A stretch of DNA of 31,063 nucleotides from a virus. The stretch is from positions 1 through 31,063 of the IMG/VR virus record IMGVR_UViG_3300032296_000403; one strand, 5' to 3'. Position numbers and translations under genes: made by a program. Shown piece after piece: positions 1 to 7,070 of the stretch (positions are counted from its first letter, which is position 1; each line of letters opens with the position of its first letter). Under the pieces are notes generated by a model. That model ran no database searches. It saw only the letters and a program-made list of their open reading frames with translations, and was not told where the DNA came from.

Positions 1-1859
1 ATTGTGCGTTGTGTCTCGGCTTGTTGTTTGAATTGCTCAACGTCCATGCGGCTCTGTAGCATCATGTCTCTAGCCTGAACCGCCTGTGTAAGTTCCTGAA
101 TCTGCTTCTGTGACATAGCCAGCTGCATTTGAACCTGGGGAGGAATCTTGGACTTGTCGTCAATCTGAGCCATTGGGTTAGCAGCTGCCAAACGGTCAGC
201 AATAATGTCAGCGCCAGGCCAATCCATGTTTCTAAACACCAAATCTCCCGCCACTTCCATAAGGCTAGGCGCAGCTGACAACAATGGCAGCATATTGTCC
301 ACGGCTTCTTGACGCTTACTGTTGTAGCCTGGGCCTGTTTCCATGACCACATCATATTGACCAACGCTAATGTCATTCAGCACTCGGCCCACAGAGTCCC
401 GCTGATTGATCGTCAGCAATTCGGGCTTGCCATCGTCACCAATTATCCGCATCACACGTTCTGTGTCGTAAATCTTGGGGATTAAATCTAGGCAAATCTT
501 GCCAACGTGAGCAATTGAACGGGTCAAATTGTCGTAATAGTCAAAGTTTGTCAGGTCAACTTGTTGTTGTTGACCGTTTAATGCTTTGCCTGAAATGTTG
601 CCTTGACCAAGCTGTGCAGGGTCAAACACGCCCATGATTCCCTTAATGTCGTTGTCCACACCCATAGCCGCAGCCATGATGCCCGCTTGTGGCGGCTCGG
701 GTTGCAGCCTTGTTGGGGGAGGCGCTGGGCGACCGTCAATGTCAGTCTGTTTGTATCGCAGAAGTGGGAAAGACTTAATATTGGCGTTTGTCCAATCGTT
801 TTCGTGTCCCTCATCTTGGCCTTCAGCAAGCAGCCATTTGGCTTTGGGTGCTAATGCCACGCCTTCTGTGATGGAAGTCTGCCAAAAGTTATACATCCGC
901 TGTGGGTCTTTGGCATAGCGAATCATGCCAAACTTTTTGCGCTTGTCACCAATGACAATGTGTCTGCCATAGACGGGGACAATGGGAATGTATTTGCCCG
1001 CCCAATCCCGTTCTTCCAAGACTTCAACCGCAGTCAATTTGCAGTATTTAATGGTTTTCTTGTAAGACTCACGGGTATCAACTACTTCAATGCCGTAATT
1101 AGCCAGGCGTGTAAAGAAATCTTTGTCATCAGCAAATGTTGCTGTGCCATCGCTCAAAAGGTACAGTTTTGCCTTTTCTTTGACGGTGTAGTAATACTCA
1201 GCCAGGCGAATATCCTCTTTGGTGATCCACTCTGATTGTGAGTCGCCCGTTCCACGTTGGGTAAAACTTGTGCCGCCATCTTCTGCGTCAGGGTACAACT
1301 TTCGGAATTCATCCTTACGCATCATTGTTGTAATCAAACAACGGTCAGCATCAGACCCGTCTGGTAGGACTGAATTGGGGTCAAAGTAAACGGTAAAGGG
1401 ATTGTCTATGGCATCAATGTAGATTTCTTGATCAAACGAATCCTCTGAAATATAGTCAGTTCTGACCCGCATATAACCCCAACCCATGCGAACAGCGTAT
1501 TCAAACGCATTGTCGTAAGCATGATCAGCGTTGGAGTTAACCTCAATGTGCCGAATAATCCCGCTAATGGTCTGTGCGTCAACCATGTCCTCATGCGTGT
1601 TTGTGGCATGAACCTTAATGCGGGGGCGCTGCTGTCTCTGCTGATTAGAGACTTGGCGGCAATAGTTGTCTACCTTGTTCACCACGATAACAGGGCGGGA
1701 CTCAAGATTGCGGGAGTTTTGCAGCTCTACGGGCCATTGATCACCAGCGCCAAACTTCAGGTCATCTAATGCCTCTTGACGGTTCATTGTGTCTGCGTCA
1801 TTGGCAAACTTGAGAAAGTCAATTGCTTCCTGAATTCGTGGATCGTAATCATCAGCCAT
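1..1859 (-). CDS. P22-like portal protein (C-terminus cut by window edge)
   Basis: Forms the dodecameric ring at one head vertex through which DNA is packaged and ejected, and docks the terminase and the tail. The frame is open from an ATG at 1859 to the window edge, giving about 619 residues without a stop; P22 portal is about 725 residues, so roughly the last hundred are missing. The N-terminus begins MADDYDPRIQEAIDFLKF and continues with the repeated FGAGDQWP-type motif of this portal family. The last visible part is glutamine-rich and helical, as in the C-terminal barrel region. A purine-rich AGGGC lies just upstream of the ATG. It directly follows the large terminase on the same strand, the usual packaging order. 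The family call is from recognition, not a search. Confidence 0.9.
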   Translation of the reverse strand, partial: MADDYDPRIQEAIDFLKFANDADTMNRQEALDDLKFGAGDQWPVELQNSRNLESRPVIVVNKVDNYCRQVSNQQRQQRPRIKVHATNTHEDMVDAQTISGIIRHIEVNSNADHAYDNAFEYAVRMGWGYMRVRTDYISEDSFDQEIYIDAIDNPFTVYFDPNSVLPDGSDADRCLITTMMRKDEFRKLYPDAEDGGTSFTQRGTGDSQSEWITKEDIRLAEYYYTVKEKAKLYLLSDGTATFADDKDFFTRLANYGIEVVDTRESYKKTIKYCKLTAVEVLEERDWAGKYIPIVPVYGRHIVIGDKRKKFGMIRYAKDPQRMYNFWQTSITEGVALAPKAKWLLAEGQDEGHENDWTNANIKSFPLLRYKQTDIDGRPAPPPTRLQPEPPQAGIMAAAMGVDNDIKGIMGVFDPAQLGQGNISGKALNGQQQQVDLTNFDYYDNLTRSIAHVGKICLDLIPKIYDTERVMRIIGDDGKPELLTINQRDSVGRVLNDISVGQYDVVMETGPGYNSKRQEAVDNMLPLLSAAPSLMEVAGDLVFRNMDWPGADIIADRLAAANPMAQIDDKSKIPPQVQMQLAMSQKQIQELTQAVQARDMMLQSRMDVEQFKQQAETQRT

Positions 1860-1888
1860 GATGTTGCCCTAAGTGATTTGGAGTCATT

Positions 1889-3172
1889 TTAACTCATCCA
1901 AGAATGTTGACCACCATAATTTGCTATTGGTCTTGGCCTTCTGCGCTCTCTAGGCTCATTGACCATCAAACCAATATACCTAAACGCATCAGCGCCATGT
2001 GAATAATTGTCGTGCAAAGGCGTTCTGCTGAATTGCTTAGTGTCAGGGTCTACATCGTAACGGTAATGACGTAAGCATTGCAAGCCTTCGTGACAGTTCT
2101 CACGGTCAAACCAACAATTGATGAAGATTGTCCTGGCTGCATTGATTGAGTCAAGAATGGGCGTTTTGGGGATTATCTTGGTTTTGTAGCCCGCAGCCCT
2201 TACGATTTCCTCAATGCTTCTGCCATTGGCTGCAAGGGTTTTATTCTCAGCATCGTGTGGCAACCATAGCGTGTCGTACATATACCCAAACGTCTGCATC
2301 TTCGCCAGATAGTCGCTCATGGTCTGCTGATTGCCCTCAATGTAGCGAATCAAACGGGTTTCCATGCCTATAAACTGTAAGAACCAAATCGCTGTGGCAT
2401 CAGACCACCCAAGGTCAAAAATAGCGTGAACAGGCTTAGTCGGGTCATAGTTGACCTTGGTGATGCGCCCATCCAACTCTGCCATTTGCATTTCTTTGGC
2501 AAAGATAGCCCCATCTACCGTCTGTCGGCATAAACCTTCCCAAACCACGTTATAAGCCTGTGGATCACGGTGTTTAAGCGCATCCTTCTCAAGTTTCAGC
2601 GTTTCGGGAAACCACGGGTTATCTGACCAATTGACCTTTTGAACTATGCAGTTCTCAGGGGGGTTTAGAACAAACCTTTGGTAAGTCTCGTCAGTTTCCA
2701 ACTCAGGGTTGAACGTAATCCAAATCTCTGAATTTTCTTTGCGAATAGTAGGAATTAGCACGTTCCAAGACATGCGGCTTGTTGTCTGCGCTTCCTCTAC
2801 CCAACACACATCAACGCCCTCATAGGACTTCACATTAGCAACATTGTTCTTTAGGCCGACAAAGCTAAACTCTGTGCCGTTCTTTGCCCTGATTGATGCC
2901 TGAGTAATTTCGTAAAAGCCTAAAAGCCCTAATGCCTCTATCTGATCACACAGTAGCTTGTGGACTGAATCTTTAATAGATGTTTGGAATTCACGGGCGC
3001 AAAGCACTCTAATCGGGGCTTGAGCGCCTTTGATCAGTAATGCCCTAGCAACCCCCCAAGACTTAGCCCCGCCTCGTCCACCGTACAGGACTTTGTAACG
3101 TGAGGGCTTAAACAAGCATTGCAGCTTTAACGGGAATTCCGCTTTGGCAATGGATTGGGCGACTTCACTCAC
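1889..3172 (-). CDS. terL: Terminase large subunit (headful type)
   Basis: ATP-driven motor and nuclease that cuts concatemeric DNA and pumps it into the prohead. The 427-residue protein has a deviant Walker A (GGRGGAKSW, residues 31-39), Walker B (VCWVEEAQ, 123-130), a coupling motif (WITFNP, 152-157) and an RNase H-like nuclease with D254 and D259 in FDLGWSDATA. These features fit the P22/Terminase_3 type, which packages by headful from a pac site. The start is a GTG at 3172 that overlaps the end of the small subunit by 8 bases, so translation is probably coupled. The portal follows after about 30 bases. Confidence 0.95.
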   Translation of the reverse strand: MSEVAQSIAKAEFPLKLQCLFKPSRYKVLYGGRGGAKSWGVARALLIKGAQAPIRVLCAREFQTSIKDSVHKLLCDQIEALGLLGFYEITQASIRAKNGTEFSFVGLKNNVANVKSYEGVDVCWVEEAQTTSRMSWNVLIPTIRKENSEIWITFNPELETDETYQRFVLNPPENCIVQKVNWSDNPWFPETLKLEKDALKHRDPQAYNVVWEGLCRQTVDGAIFAKEMQMAELDGRITKVNYDPTKPVHAIFDLGWSDATAIWFLQFIGMETRLIRYIEGNQQTMSDYLAKMQTFGYMYDTLWLPHDAENKTLAANGRSIEEIVRAAGYKTKIIPKTPILDSINAARTIFINCWFDRENCHEGLQCLRHYRYDVDPDTKQFSRTPLHDNYSHGADAFRYIGLMVNEPRERRRPRPIANYGGQHSWMS

Positions 3173-3569
3173 TTGGCTTCACAAATGACACTTGAATGCC
3201 TGACAGAAGCGGTGCGCCATCAGCACCTGTGATTTCTTGTTTTACTTGCTCACGGTACTTTTTAGGGAATCGTGCAGCCATTGATCTTGACCAGATCGTA
3301 GCGTTCAGTCTCGGCCCGTCTTTAGTCTCAACCATGTAAGAATCGGCTTGATCTTCCCACCACGCTTGCTCATGTTGCTTGGCTTCCTCCAAGGCGTGCG
3401 AAAATTCCTCATGCGCTTCACGCCAATCGTACATTGTGCGTAGGGAAAACCCTAGCCTTGAAGCTATTTGTTCCACACTCTTGCCGATTTTGCCCAGGGC
3501 TATTACTTCGTCGCAAAACTTTGGATCGTATTTGGACGGTCTACCAACGGGGCGCTTTTCTTCGGTCAT
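3165..3569 (-). CDS. terS: Terminase small subunit
   Basis: Recognises the packaging site and hands DNA to the large subunit. The 134-residue protein starts with MTEEKRPVGRPSKYD, then a helix-turn-helix around residues 25-52 (IGKSVEQIASRLGFSLRTMY). A central helical stretch rich in Glu, Gln and Trp follows, and the C-terminus contains PKKYREQVKQEITGADG, a common ending of phage small terminases. It lies immediately upstream of and overlaps the large subunit. Other HTH proteins look alike, but position and the C-terminal motif make this call strong. Confidence 0.85.
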   Translation of the reverse strand: MTEEKRPVGRPSKYDPKFCDEVIALGKIGKSVEQIASRLGFSLRTMYDWREAHEEFSHALEEAKQHEQAWWEDQADSYMVETKDGPRLNATIWSRSMAARFPKKYREQVKQEITGADGAPLLSGIQVSFVKPSE

Positions 3570-3571
3570 TT

Positions 3572-3733
3572 TTATACGTCTGTCACTTCTGTGGGTTCAG
3601 CTTGCTTATCAAGTTCAGCCAACCAATAATTGCAGTCTTGTAATGCACCGTTGATCATGTGTAATTGAACTTCTAGTTGTTTACCCTGAGTCATCAAGGT
3701 TTCAATTTGTTTGTTGATTGCTTCTTTGTTCAT
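3572..3733 (-). CDS. Small coiled-coil protein, 53 aa
   Basis: A 53-residue protein beginning MNKEAINKQIETLMTQGKQL and ending in an acidic, Thr/Val-rich tail. The first 45 residues form one amphipathic helix with regular hydrophobic spacing, suggesting a coiled coil. It fills the gap between the preceding gene (stop at 3735) and small terminase (start at 3569) almost exactly, which supports it as real. The upstream GGAA is a weak ribosome-binding site about 12 bases from the ATG. Function is not recognised; a role with the terminase is only suggested by position. Confidence 0.6.
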   Translation of the reverse strand: MNKEAINKQIETLMTQGKQLEVQLHMINGALQDCNYWLAELDKQAEPTEVTDV

Positions 3734-3734
3734 G

Positions 3735-4007
3735 TTAACAGTTCCAATTTTTAAGTGATGCTTTGGCCCGTTCAGCAGGGCCTTTTGAGTTCTTTACAAC
3801 GCCTTCCATTCTGGCGCAGAAACTTGCTTTGCGTCCCTCATCCTTCTTTGTTTTGGGATTTGGGGCGGGCGGTTTCAGGTTAGCGTTGTTCTTTGCGTTG
3901 TACTCAGCACGGCCTTTGGCGGTCATTCCAGCGCCTTTATCTGTGGGGTTGTAGGTTTTACCCTTCCCAACAGTTTTATGCTCTATGGGCTTGTCGTGCT
4001 TTTTCAT
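3735..4007 (-). CDS. Basic phage protein with SFCAR motif, 90 aa
   Basis: A 90-residue, very basic protein. It contains KGKTYNPTDKGAGMTAKGR (residues 15-33), then LKPPAPNPKTKKDEGRKASF and a CARMEGV segment, ending KNWNC. This combination is familiar from small uncharacterised proteins found near terminase genes in many environmental phages; some carry DUF6321-type names, but I cannot confirm the family without a search. High lysine content suggests nucleic-acid contact. It overlaps the upstream gene by 4 bases (ATGA), so it is part of a tightly packed leftward operon. Confidence 0.75.
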   Translation of the reverse strand: MKKHDKPIEHKTVGKGKTYNPTDKGAGMTAKGRAEYNAKNNANLKPPAPNPKTKKDEGRKASFCARMEGVVKNSKGPAERAKASLKNWNC

Positions 4008-4168
4008 TTCTTTGCCGTTTTAGCAGATTGTTTAAAAGCAGCAGCTGTGGGTGCGCCCTTTGAGCCTACCGCCCTCATGCGCTCTACGGGCTTGCCTTCT
4101 GCCTTTTGGCGCTCGATACGTTCTTGCTTTTTGTGGATATTGGCATAAAGGCCAGGTTTACTTGCCAT
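4004..4168 (-). CDS. Small basic phage protein, 54 aa
   Basis: Begins MASKPGLYANIHKKQERIER and ends in a Lys/Ala-rich tail (FKQSAKTAKK). The first ATG with a good ribosome-binding site (GGAGGA, 7 bases upstream, lying over the GroES-like stop codon) is at 4168, so the longer frame starting at 4204 was not used. The GLYANIHKKQERI and GAPTAAAFKQSAKTAKK segments recur in small hypothetical proteins of many phages. No function is known to me. It is basic throughout and could bind nucleic acid. Confidence 0.75.
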   Translation of the reverse strand: MASKPGLYANIHKKQERIERQKAEGKPVERMRAVGSKGAPTAAAFKQSAKTAKK

Positions 4169-4170
4169 GA

Positions 4171-4452
4171 TTATTCCTCCATTACAAAACAAACGTCTTG
4201 CCAACTCATCTTGAGTAAGCGCTCATCATTGTGTTTGATTTCCTCAAACTTTAGGTATTCGTCTTTGTATTCTTTGTGAAATGTGCCGAATGCGATCTTG
4301 TCGCCAACATTTAAACCCTCGGCCTGGGCTTCTGGGCCAACCGCCATAACTATTCCACGGCTTTCAGCTTCTGCCGATTGAAAATAAATTGTGCTTTGAA
4401 TGCGTTGTTCAGGGCGAACAAGAATCTTGTCTTTCAATGGCTGCAAGTTCAT
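4171..4452 (-). CDS. GroES-like co-chaperonin
   Basis: Predicted lid for the host GroEL chamber, probably helping to fold a phage virion protein. The 93-residue protein keeps the Cpn10 layout: MNLQPLKDKILVRPEQ at the N-terminus, a loop at about 17-32, then SRGIVMAVGP (31-40), the GLNVGDKIAFGTFH strand pair (46-59) and a closing DVCFVMEE. The mobile loop carries Ile22-Tyr23-Phe24 where GroES has its GroEL-binding Ile-Val-Leu. The start overlaps the upstream stop (ATGA) and has an AAGGAAG site. T4 gp31 and other phage co-chaperonins are precedents. Function is inferred from fold-level resemblance. Confidence 0.85.
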   Translation of the reverse strand: MNLQPLKDKILVRPEQRIQSTIYFQSAEAESRGIVMAVGPEAQAEGLNVGDKIAFGTFHKEYKDEYLKFEEIKHNDERLLKMSWQDVCFVMEE

Positions 4453-4655
4453 TTAGCTTCCTTTGCTGGTCTGCCACGTTTCTTGGGTAAAAAAGCACCC
4501 GCCTCTAGGACGGGTGAAATCTCAACGGCAACTACTTGTGAGAACTCGCCACACCAATCGTTAGCGTGTTTATTTTGTAATGTTGGATAGCGTCTGCAAC
4601 TACCCATAATCTGAGAGTCACGAAAAAACTTACAAAATTCGCATTTCTCGGTCAT
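4449..4655 (-). CDS. Cys-rich putative zinc-binding protein, 68 aa
   Basis: The N-terminal half holds four cysteines (C5, C8, C20, C35) in the pattern CEFCKFF, SCRRYP, DWCGEF, which looks like a zinc site and is common in small phage proteins. The C-terminus KKRGRPAKEAK contains an AT-hook-like GRP core flanked by lysines, hinting at DNA contact. It overlaps both neighbours by 4-base ATGA junctions. No specific function is recognised. Confidence 0.7.
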   Translation of the reverse strand: MTEKCEFCKFFRDSQIMGSCRRYPTLQNKHANDWCGEFSQVVAVEISPVLEAGAFLPKKRGRPAKEAK

Positions 4656-4846
4656 TTCGCTTCTCTAGCCAAAACTGCTTTGTTTAATCCCGCAGCCAGG
4701 CGTTCAGCAAAACCCTTGTTTTCTAAATCAAAGGTTCTGCCTTCTTTGTAATCAGCGAACTTTTCCTGATGTTCCACGGTAGATGGCATCGGAGATTCTC
4801 TCCTTGCCGCCAATGCCGCTGCTTCTAACTCGCTCAAGTGTTTCAT
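4652..4846 (-). CDS. Small hypothetical protein, 64 aa
   Basis: Begins MKHLSELEAAALAARRESP and is rich in Ala, Glu and Leu, probably mostly helical. The start is unusually well supported: AGGAGG lies 4 bases before the ATG at 4846. That start sits inside the upstream kinase-like gene, so the two genes share 95 bases in different frames. The final codon overlaps the next gene (ATGA). Function is unknown. Confidence 0.7.
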   Translation of the reverse strand: MKHLSELEAAALAARRESPMPSTVEHQEKFADYKEGRTFDLENKGFAERLAAGLNKAVLAREAK

Positions 4847-5627
4847 TTAACCTCCTACGAACTTCATTTTCCTCTAGTTTAGGTAGCTTGTCAAGCTGGC
4901 TTGCAATAGCCTTACCTTTACCTTTGGAGTTATCAACGATTTGTATGTTTACCCTGGGGTTGCCCTTGTATTTCTTTTGAAGTTCCTCAATGACCTGGCG
5001 TGCGCCAATGTGAGTTTTTAGATGTTCCTCAATTGGAACGGTGCGGCCTGAACCCTTTTCCTTTTCCATGCGGCTGGCCCTGCTCAAAGCGCCAAACTCC
5101 AACGCTTCAGCTGGGTCACGGTAGGTGTAGACAATACGAACCTTGCGCTTAGCATCTAATGCCTGTTTGATCTTTTTGTCAGCAGAGTCAAACTTGTTCA
5201 TGTTTGTGTCGTAAATCATTTCCGACCGTTTCAAGGCGGGATCGACACTTTCCAACAAATCTAACGCTGTGGTTTTGCCAGCACCTGTGCCGCCAGCACT
5301 AAAGACAACGGTGTTATCCATGCCTTTGGGTGTAGGGTTCTTTAGCTTTTCCGCATAAAGCTGCTTCATAAAAGCGCTAGATGGCTCATGCACATCAGCT
5401 GACTTGGTGCGGTCTGATCTGTACTCAGGCGACATTTCCCTGGCTACGTCAGTATTGATAATGCGTCCGCCCTTTGACTCAGGATGTGCTGCATATTCCT
5501 GAATCAATTGCGGATAGGCTTGCATCAGGCGTTGGAAATACGCCTGTTCAATAGGGTTGGTAGGGGCAACTGCCCTATCAGGGGCTGGCTGTCCCATCCC
5601 CATCATGGAGGACAGGGAGACAGCCAT
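4752..5627 (-). CDS. Zeta-toxin-like P-loop kinase
   Basis: A 291-residue protein with a Walker A motif SAGGTGAGKTTA (110-121) after a strand VVF, followed by IYDTN (D140) and a segment KVRIVYTYRDPAEALEFG, as in zeta-toxin/UDP-N-acetylglucosamine-kinase-like P-loop proteins. The first 100 residues are an extra domain containing GGRIINTDVAREM, resembling the region before the P-loop in phage and polyvalent zeta-like proteins. No antitoxin (epsilon-like) gene is adjacent; the neighbour upstream is a small basic protein. The start ATG at 5627 has no strong ribosome-binding site and lies just after the upstream stop, so coupling is likely. Substrate is unknown. Confidence 0.75.
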   Translation of the reverse strand: MAVSLSSMMGMGQPAPDRAVAPTNPIEQAYFQRLMQAYPQLIQEYAAHPESKGGRIINTDVAREMSPEYRSDRTKSADVHEPSSAFMKQLYAEKLKNPTPKGMDNTVVFSAGGTGAGKTTALDLLESVDPALKRSEMIYDTNMNKFDSADKKIKQALDAKRKVRIVYTYRDPAEALEFGALSRASRMEKEKGSGRTVPIEEHLKTHIGARQVIEELQKKYKGNPRVNIQIVDNSKGKGKAIASQLDKLPKLEENEVRRRLNETLERVRSSGIGGKERISDAIYRGTSGKVR

Positions 5628-5630
5628 TTT

Positions 5631-5843
5631 TTAGCGGTACTCTGATTTGGTCTTGGTGTAGCAGATGCCGTTTGTCTTGCCAGTATTGAACTGGTGATCA
5701 GCGCCCATCTTGTCCTCTTTACCCATAGCCACACCGCCACGCATTTTTTCCATGCGCTCGCCTGTACGGTCAGACGATTCAGCACCTTTAGGGGGTGTTG
5801 CGCCAGTTGTGCTTTTAGCCATTGTTGTATCAGCTTTTCCCAT
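5631..5843 (-). CDS. Small hypothetical protein, 70 aa
   Basis: Begins MGKADTTMAKSTTGATPPKG and ends NGICYTKTKSEYR. The ATG at 5843 follows AAGGAAAAATC and is preferred to an in-frame upstream start at 5903. It is hydrophilic, rich in Gly, Lys and Thr, and probably disordered. A plus-strand gene diverges from it across an 83-base gap. It ends 3 bases before the zeta-like kinase and could be cotranslated with it, but it does not look like a known antitoxin. Confidence 0.6.
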   Translation of the reverse strand: MGKADTTMAKSTTGATPPKGAESSDRTGERMEKMRGGVAMGKEDKMGADHQFNTGKTNGICYTKTKSEYR

Positions 5844-5871
5844 GATTTTTCCTTGCAAAGAATTTATGGAT

Positions 5872-5898
5872 TTGACTTTATGTCCGATATGGCACAAT
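5872..5898 (+). promoter_or_regulatory. Weak candidate promoter for the isolated rightward gene
   Basis: TTGACT at 5872-5877 and CACAAT at 5893-5898 lie upstream of the plus-strand gene at 5927. The 15-base spacer is short and the -10 matches consensus at four of six positions. The gene is alone on its strand inside a leftward operon, so some promoter is expected here. Confidence 0.25.
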
Positions 5899-5926
5899 GT
5901 CAACCACCATTTTAACAGGATTTGTC

Positions 5927-6097
5927 ATGGCTACAAATTTTAAAATCACTTCTGCTAAATCAAGCACCCCTAAACAACCTATGCACTATGAAAAGGTTTC
6001 TGAGCATCGCTCTGAAATGTCACGCATCAAAGCTGTGGAAAAGGAATTAAAGCAGCATGAGGCGCAAGGCTTAGACAAGGCTCACAAGGGTAAGTAA
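5927..6097 (+). CDS. Isolated rightward small basic protein, 56 aa
   Basis: A 56-residue Lys/Glu/His-rich protein starting MATNFKITSAKSSTPKQPMH. The ATG at 5927 has AGGA about 7 bases upstream; an ATG at 5897 in the same frame lacks one. The second half is one helix (SRIKAVEKELKQHEAQ). It is the only plus-strand gene within the leftward arm, diverging from the gene at 5843 and ending 16 bases inside the 3' end of the YbcO-like gene. This moron-like placement implies its own promoter. Function is unknown. Confidence 0.55.
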   Translation: MATNFKITSAKSSTPKQPMHYEKVSEHRSEMSRIKAVEKELKQHEAQGLDKAHKGK

Positions 6098-6402
6098 GGC
6101 TTTGGCACTTCGGTAGGCCAACGCTCACCAAGTGCCTCAATCGTTGCTTTGTGGGCTTTTAGCCACATTTCTTTGCGCTCGTCTTTAGATAGATGTGCCC
6201 CCTGGTCTATTTCGTAATGGCATTTAAGGCACAGCGCAGCCACTAGGTTGTCGTCTGCCTTTATCCCTTTGCCTTTACCCCCGCCCCAATTGCTATGGGC
6301 CGCTTGAACGCCATTGTCCATGCCACAGTTTTGACAAGAGAGAGCCGCCACCAGCTTCAACAGCTTTTGACTCCTCACATACTGATGTTTCAGATATTGC
6401 AT
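6082..6402 (-). CDS. YbcO-like HNH/zinc nuclease
   Basis: A 106-residue protein with cysteine pairs CQNC (23, 26) and CLKC (58, 61), His36 in AAHSNWG and the segment CHYEIDQGAH (61-70). This matches the YbcO/DUF1364 family, a lambdoid nin-region nuclease of the His-Cys fold. The N-terminal YVRSQKLLKLVAALSCQNCG is the expected lead-in. Its start lies 110 bases inside the upstream zinc-ribbon gene, in another frame, and the ribosome-binding site (AAAGAA) is weak. Presence downstream of NinB agrees with a role in recombination or DNA end processing. Confidence 0.8.
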   Translation of the reverse strand: MQYLKHQYVRSQKLLKLVAALSCQNCGMDNGVQAAHSNWGGGKGKGIKADDNLVAALCLKCHYEIDQGAHLSKDERKEMWLKAHKATIEALGERWPTEVPKPYLPL

Positions 6403-6520
6403 ATTCTTTGGTTTGGTACTTGTGACCGTTTAAGCATTGGCGTTTTCTAAGGATAAATTCTGGGTTTGCCCTGGTATCTAAAACTTTGTTACCACGGGTT
6501 TTGCAAACAGGACACATCAT
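6293..6520 (-). CDS. NrdR-type zinc-ribbon protein, 75 aa
   Basis: The first 40 residues hold CPVC (3-6), VLDTR (13-17) and RKRQCLNGHKYQT (25-37), closely following the zinc ribbon of NrdR, the ribonucleotide-reductase repressor. NrdR has a Cys where this has His33, still a plausible ligand. The ATP-cone that follows in NrdR is absent. The last 35 residues overlap the YbcO-like gene in another frame and may carry little constraint. It could be a small DNA-binding regulator. Its start overlaps the upstream stop by 4 bases. Confidence 0.7.
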   Translation of the reverse strand: MMCPVCKTRGNKVLDTRANPEFILRKRQCLNGHKYQTKEYAISETSVCEESKAVEAGGGSLLSKLWHGQWRSSGP

Positions 6521-6672
6521 TTATTTTCAATACCTTCGTAAATTAGCTGTAATTTAACTAATTCCAAAGCGCCAATGATTGTCGCCATGTAAAGGGACTC
6601 ATCGTATTTGTTGATTGTGTAAAGCAAATCTTCAATAAGACTGTCCACCAATTCCCCCTGGTTAAAGTTCAT
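6517..6672 (-). CDS. Small hypothetical protein, 51 aa
   Basis: Begins MNFNQGELVDSLIEDLLYT and ends LIYEGIENK; acidic and helical. The ATG at 6672 overlaps the NinB stop (ATGA) and has AAAGGAA upstream, so it is preferred over an in-frame start at 6711 inside ninB. No family is recognised. It sits in the nin-like block between NinB and the zinc-ribbon gene. Confidence 0.65.
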   Translation of the reverse strand: MNFNQGELVDSLIEDLLYTINKYDESLYMATIIGALELVKLQLIYEGIENK

Positions 6673-7070
6673 GCTTCTATTCCTTTGTCTGCCATCCAGC
6701 ACATAAGCCATTCAATAAACTCTGAGCCTTCCTCTTTGGTGAACTTGTGGCTTTGAACACCAAGCTGCACCACTCTTTGCCCATCTAGGCTTGGCACAAC
6801 CCGCCCAATCTTTCGGCCTGTGTCGTTTGCCCAGGCATCAATCAATAGCCTTTTCCAGCACTCTGCGTCCCAATCTGAACCCGCAGCCTTCATTTCTTTG
6901 GTTACTTTGTCGATCAGGGCGTGAAACATATCATTTTGATCTGAACTGCGTGTGGCTTTCTTGACTTCCAAGCGCAGCTGCTTGCCCGCTTGGAGGGTTT
7001 CTTTGATCTTGGGCCAAAGGTCTTTTAGGACTGTGTGGGCTTGTTGGCTGTTGTGCAGAGTAAAGATCAT
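6669..7070 (-). CDS. ninB: NinB recombination protein
   Basis: In lambda, NinB (Orf) acts as a recombination mediator that binds SSB and ssDNA and can replace RecFOR. This 133-residue protein shows the family signature: RLEVKKATRSSDQNDMFHAL (33-52), then AECWKRLLIDAW (about 70-81) and a C-terminal FIEWLMCWMADKGIEA. The length is close to the usual 140-150. It starts at 7070 with AGGA upstream, overlapping the stop of a 29-residue membrane peptide. It fits with the ERF/YqaJ genes on the other arm as a phage recombination set. Confidence 0.9.
   Translation of the reverse strand: MIFTLHNSQQAHTVLKDLWPKIKETLQAGKQLRLEVKKATRSSDQNDMFHALIDKVTKEMKAAGSDWDAECWKRLLIDAWANDTGRKIGRVVPSLDGQRVVQLGVQSHKFTKEEGSEFIEWLMCWMADKGIEA

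Noticed and set aside
603-1235. Plus-strand frames opposite the portal
   Set aside because: The minus-strand portal frame is continuous and family-typical; these frames have no supporting signals.
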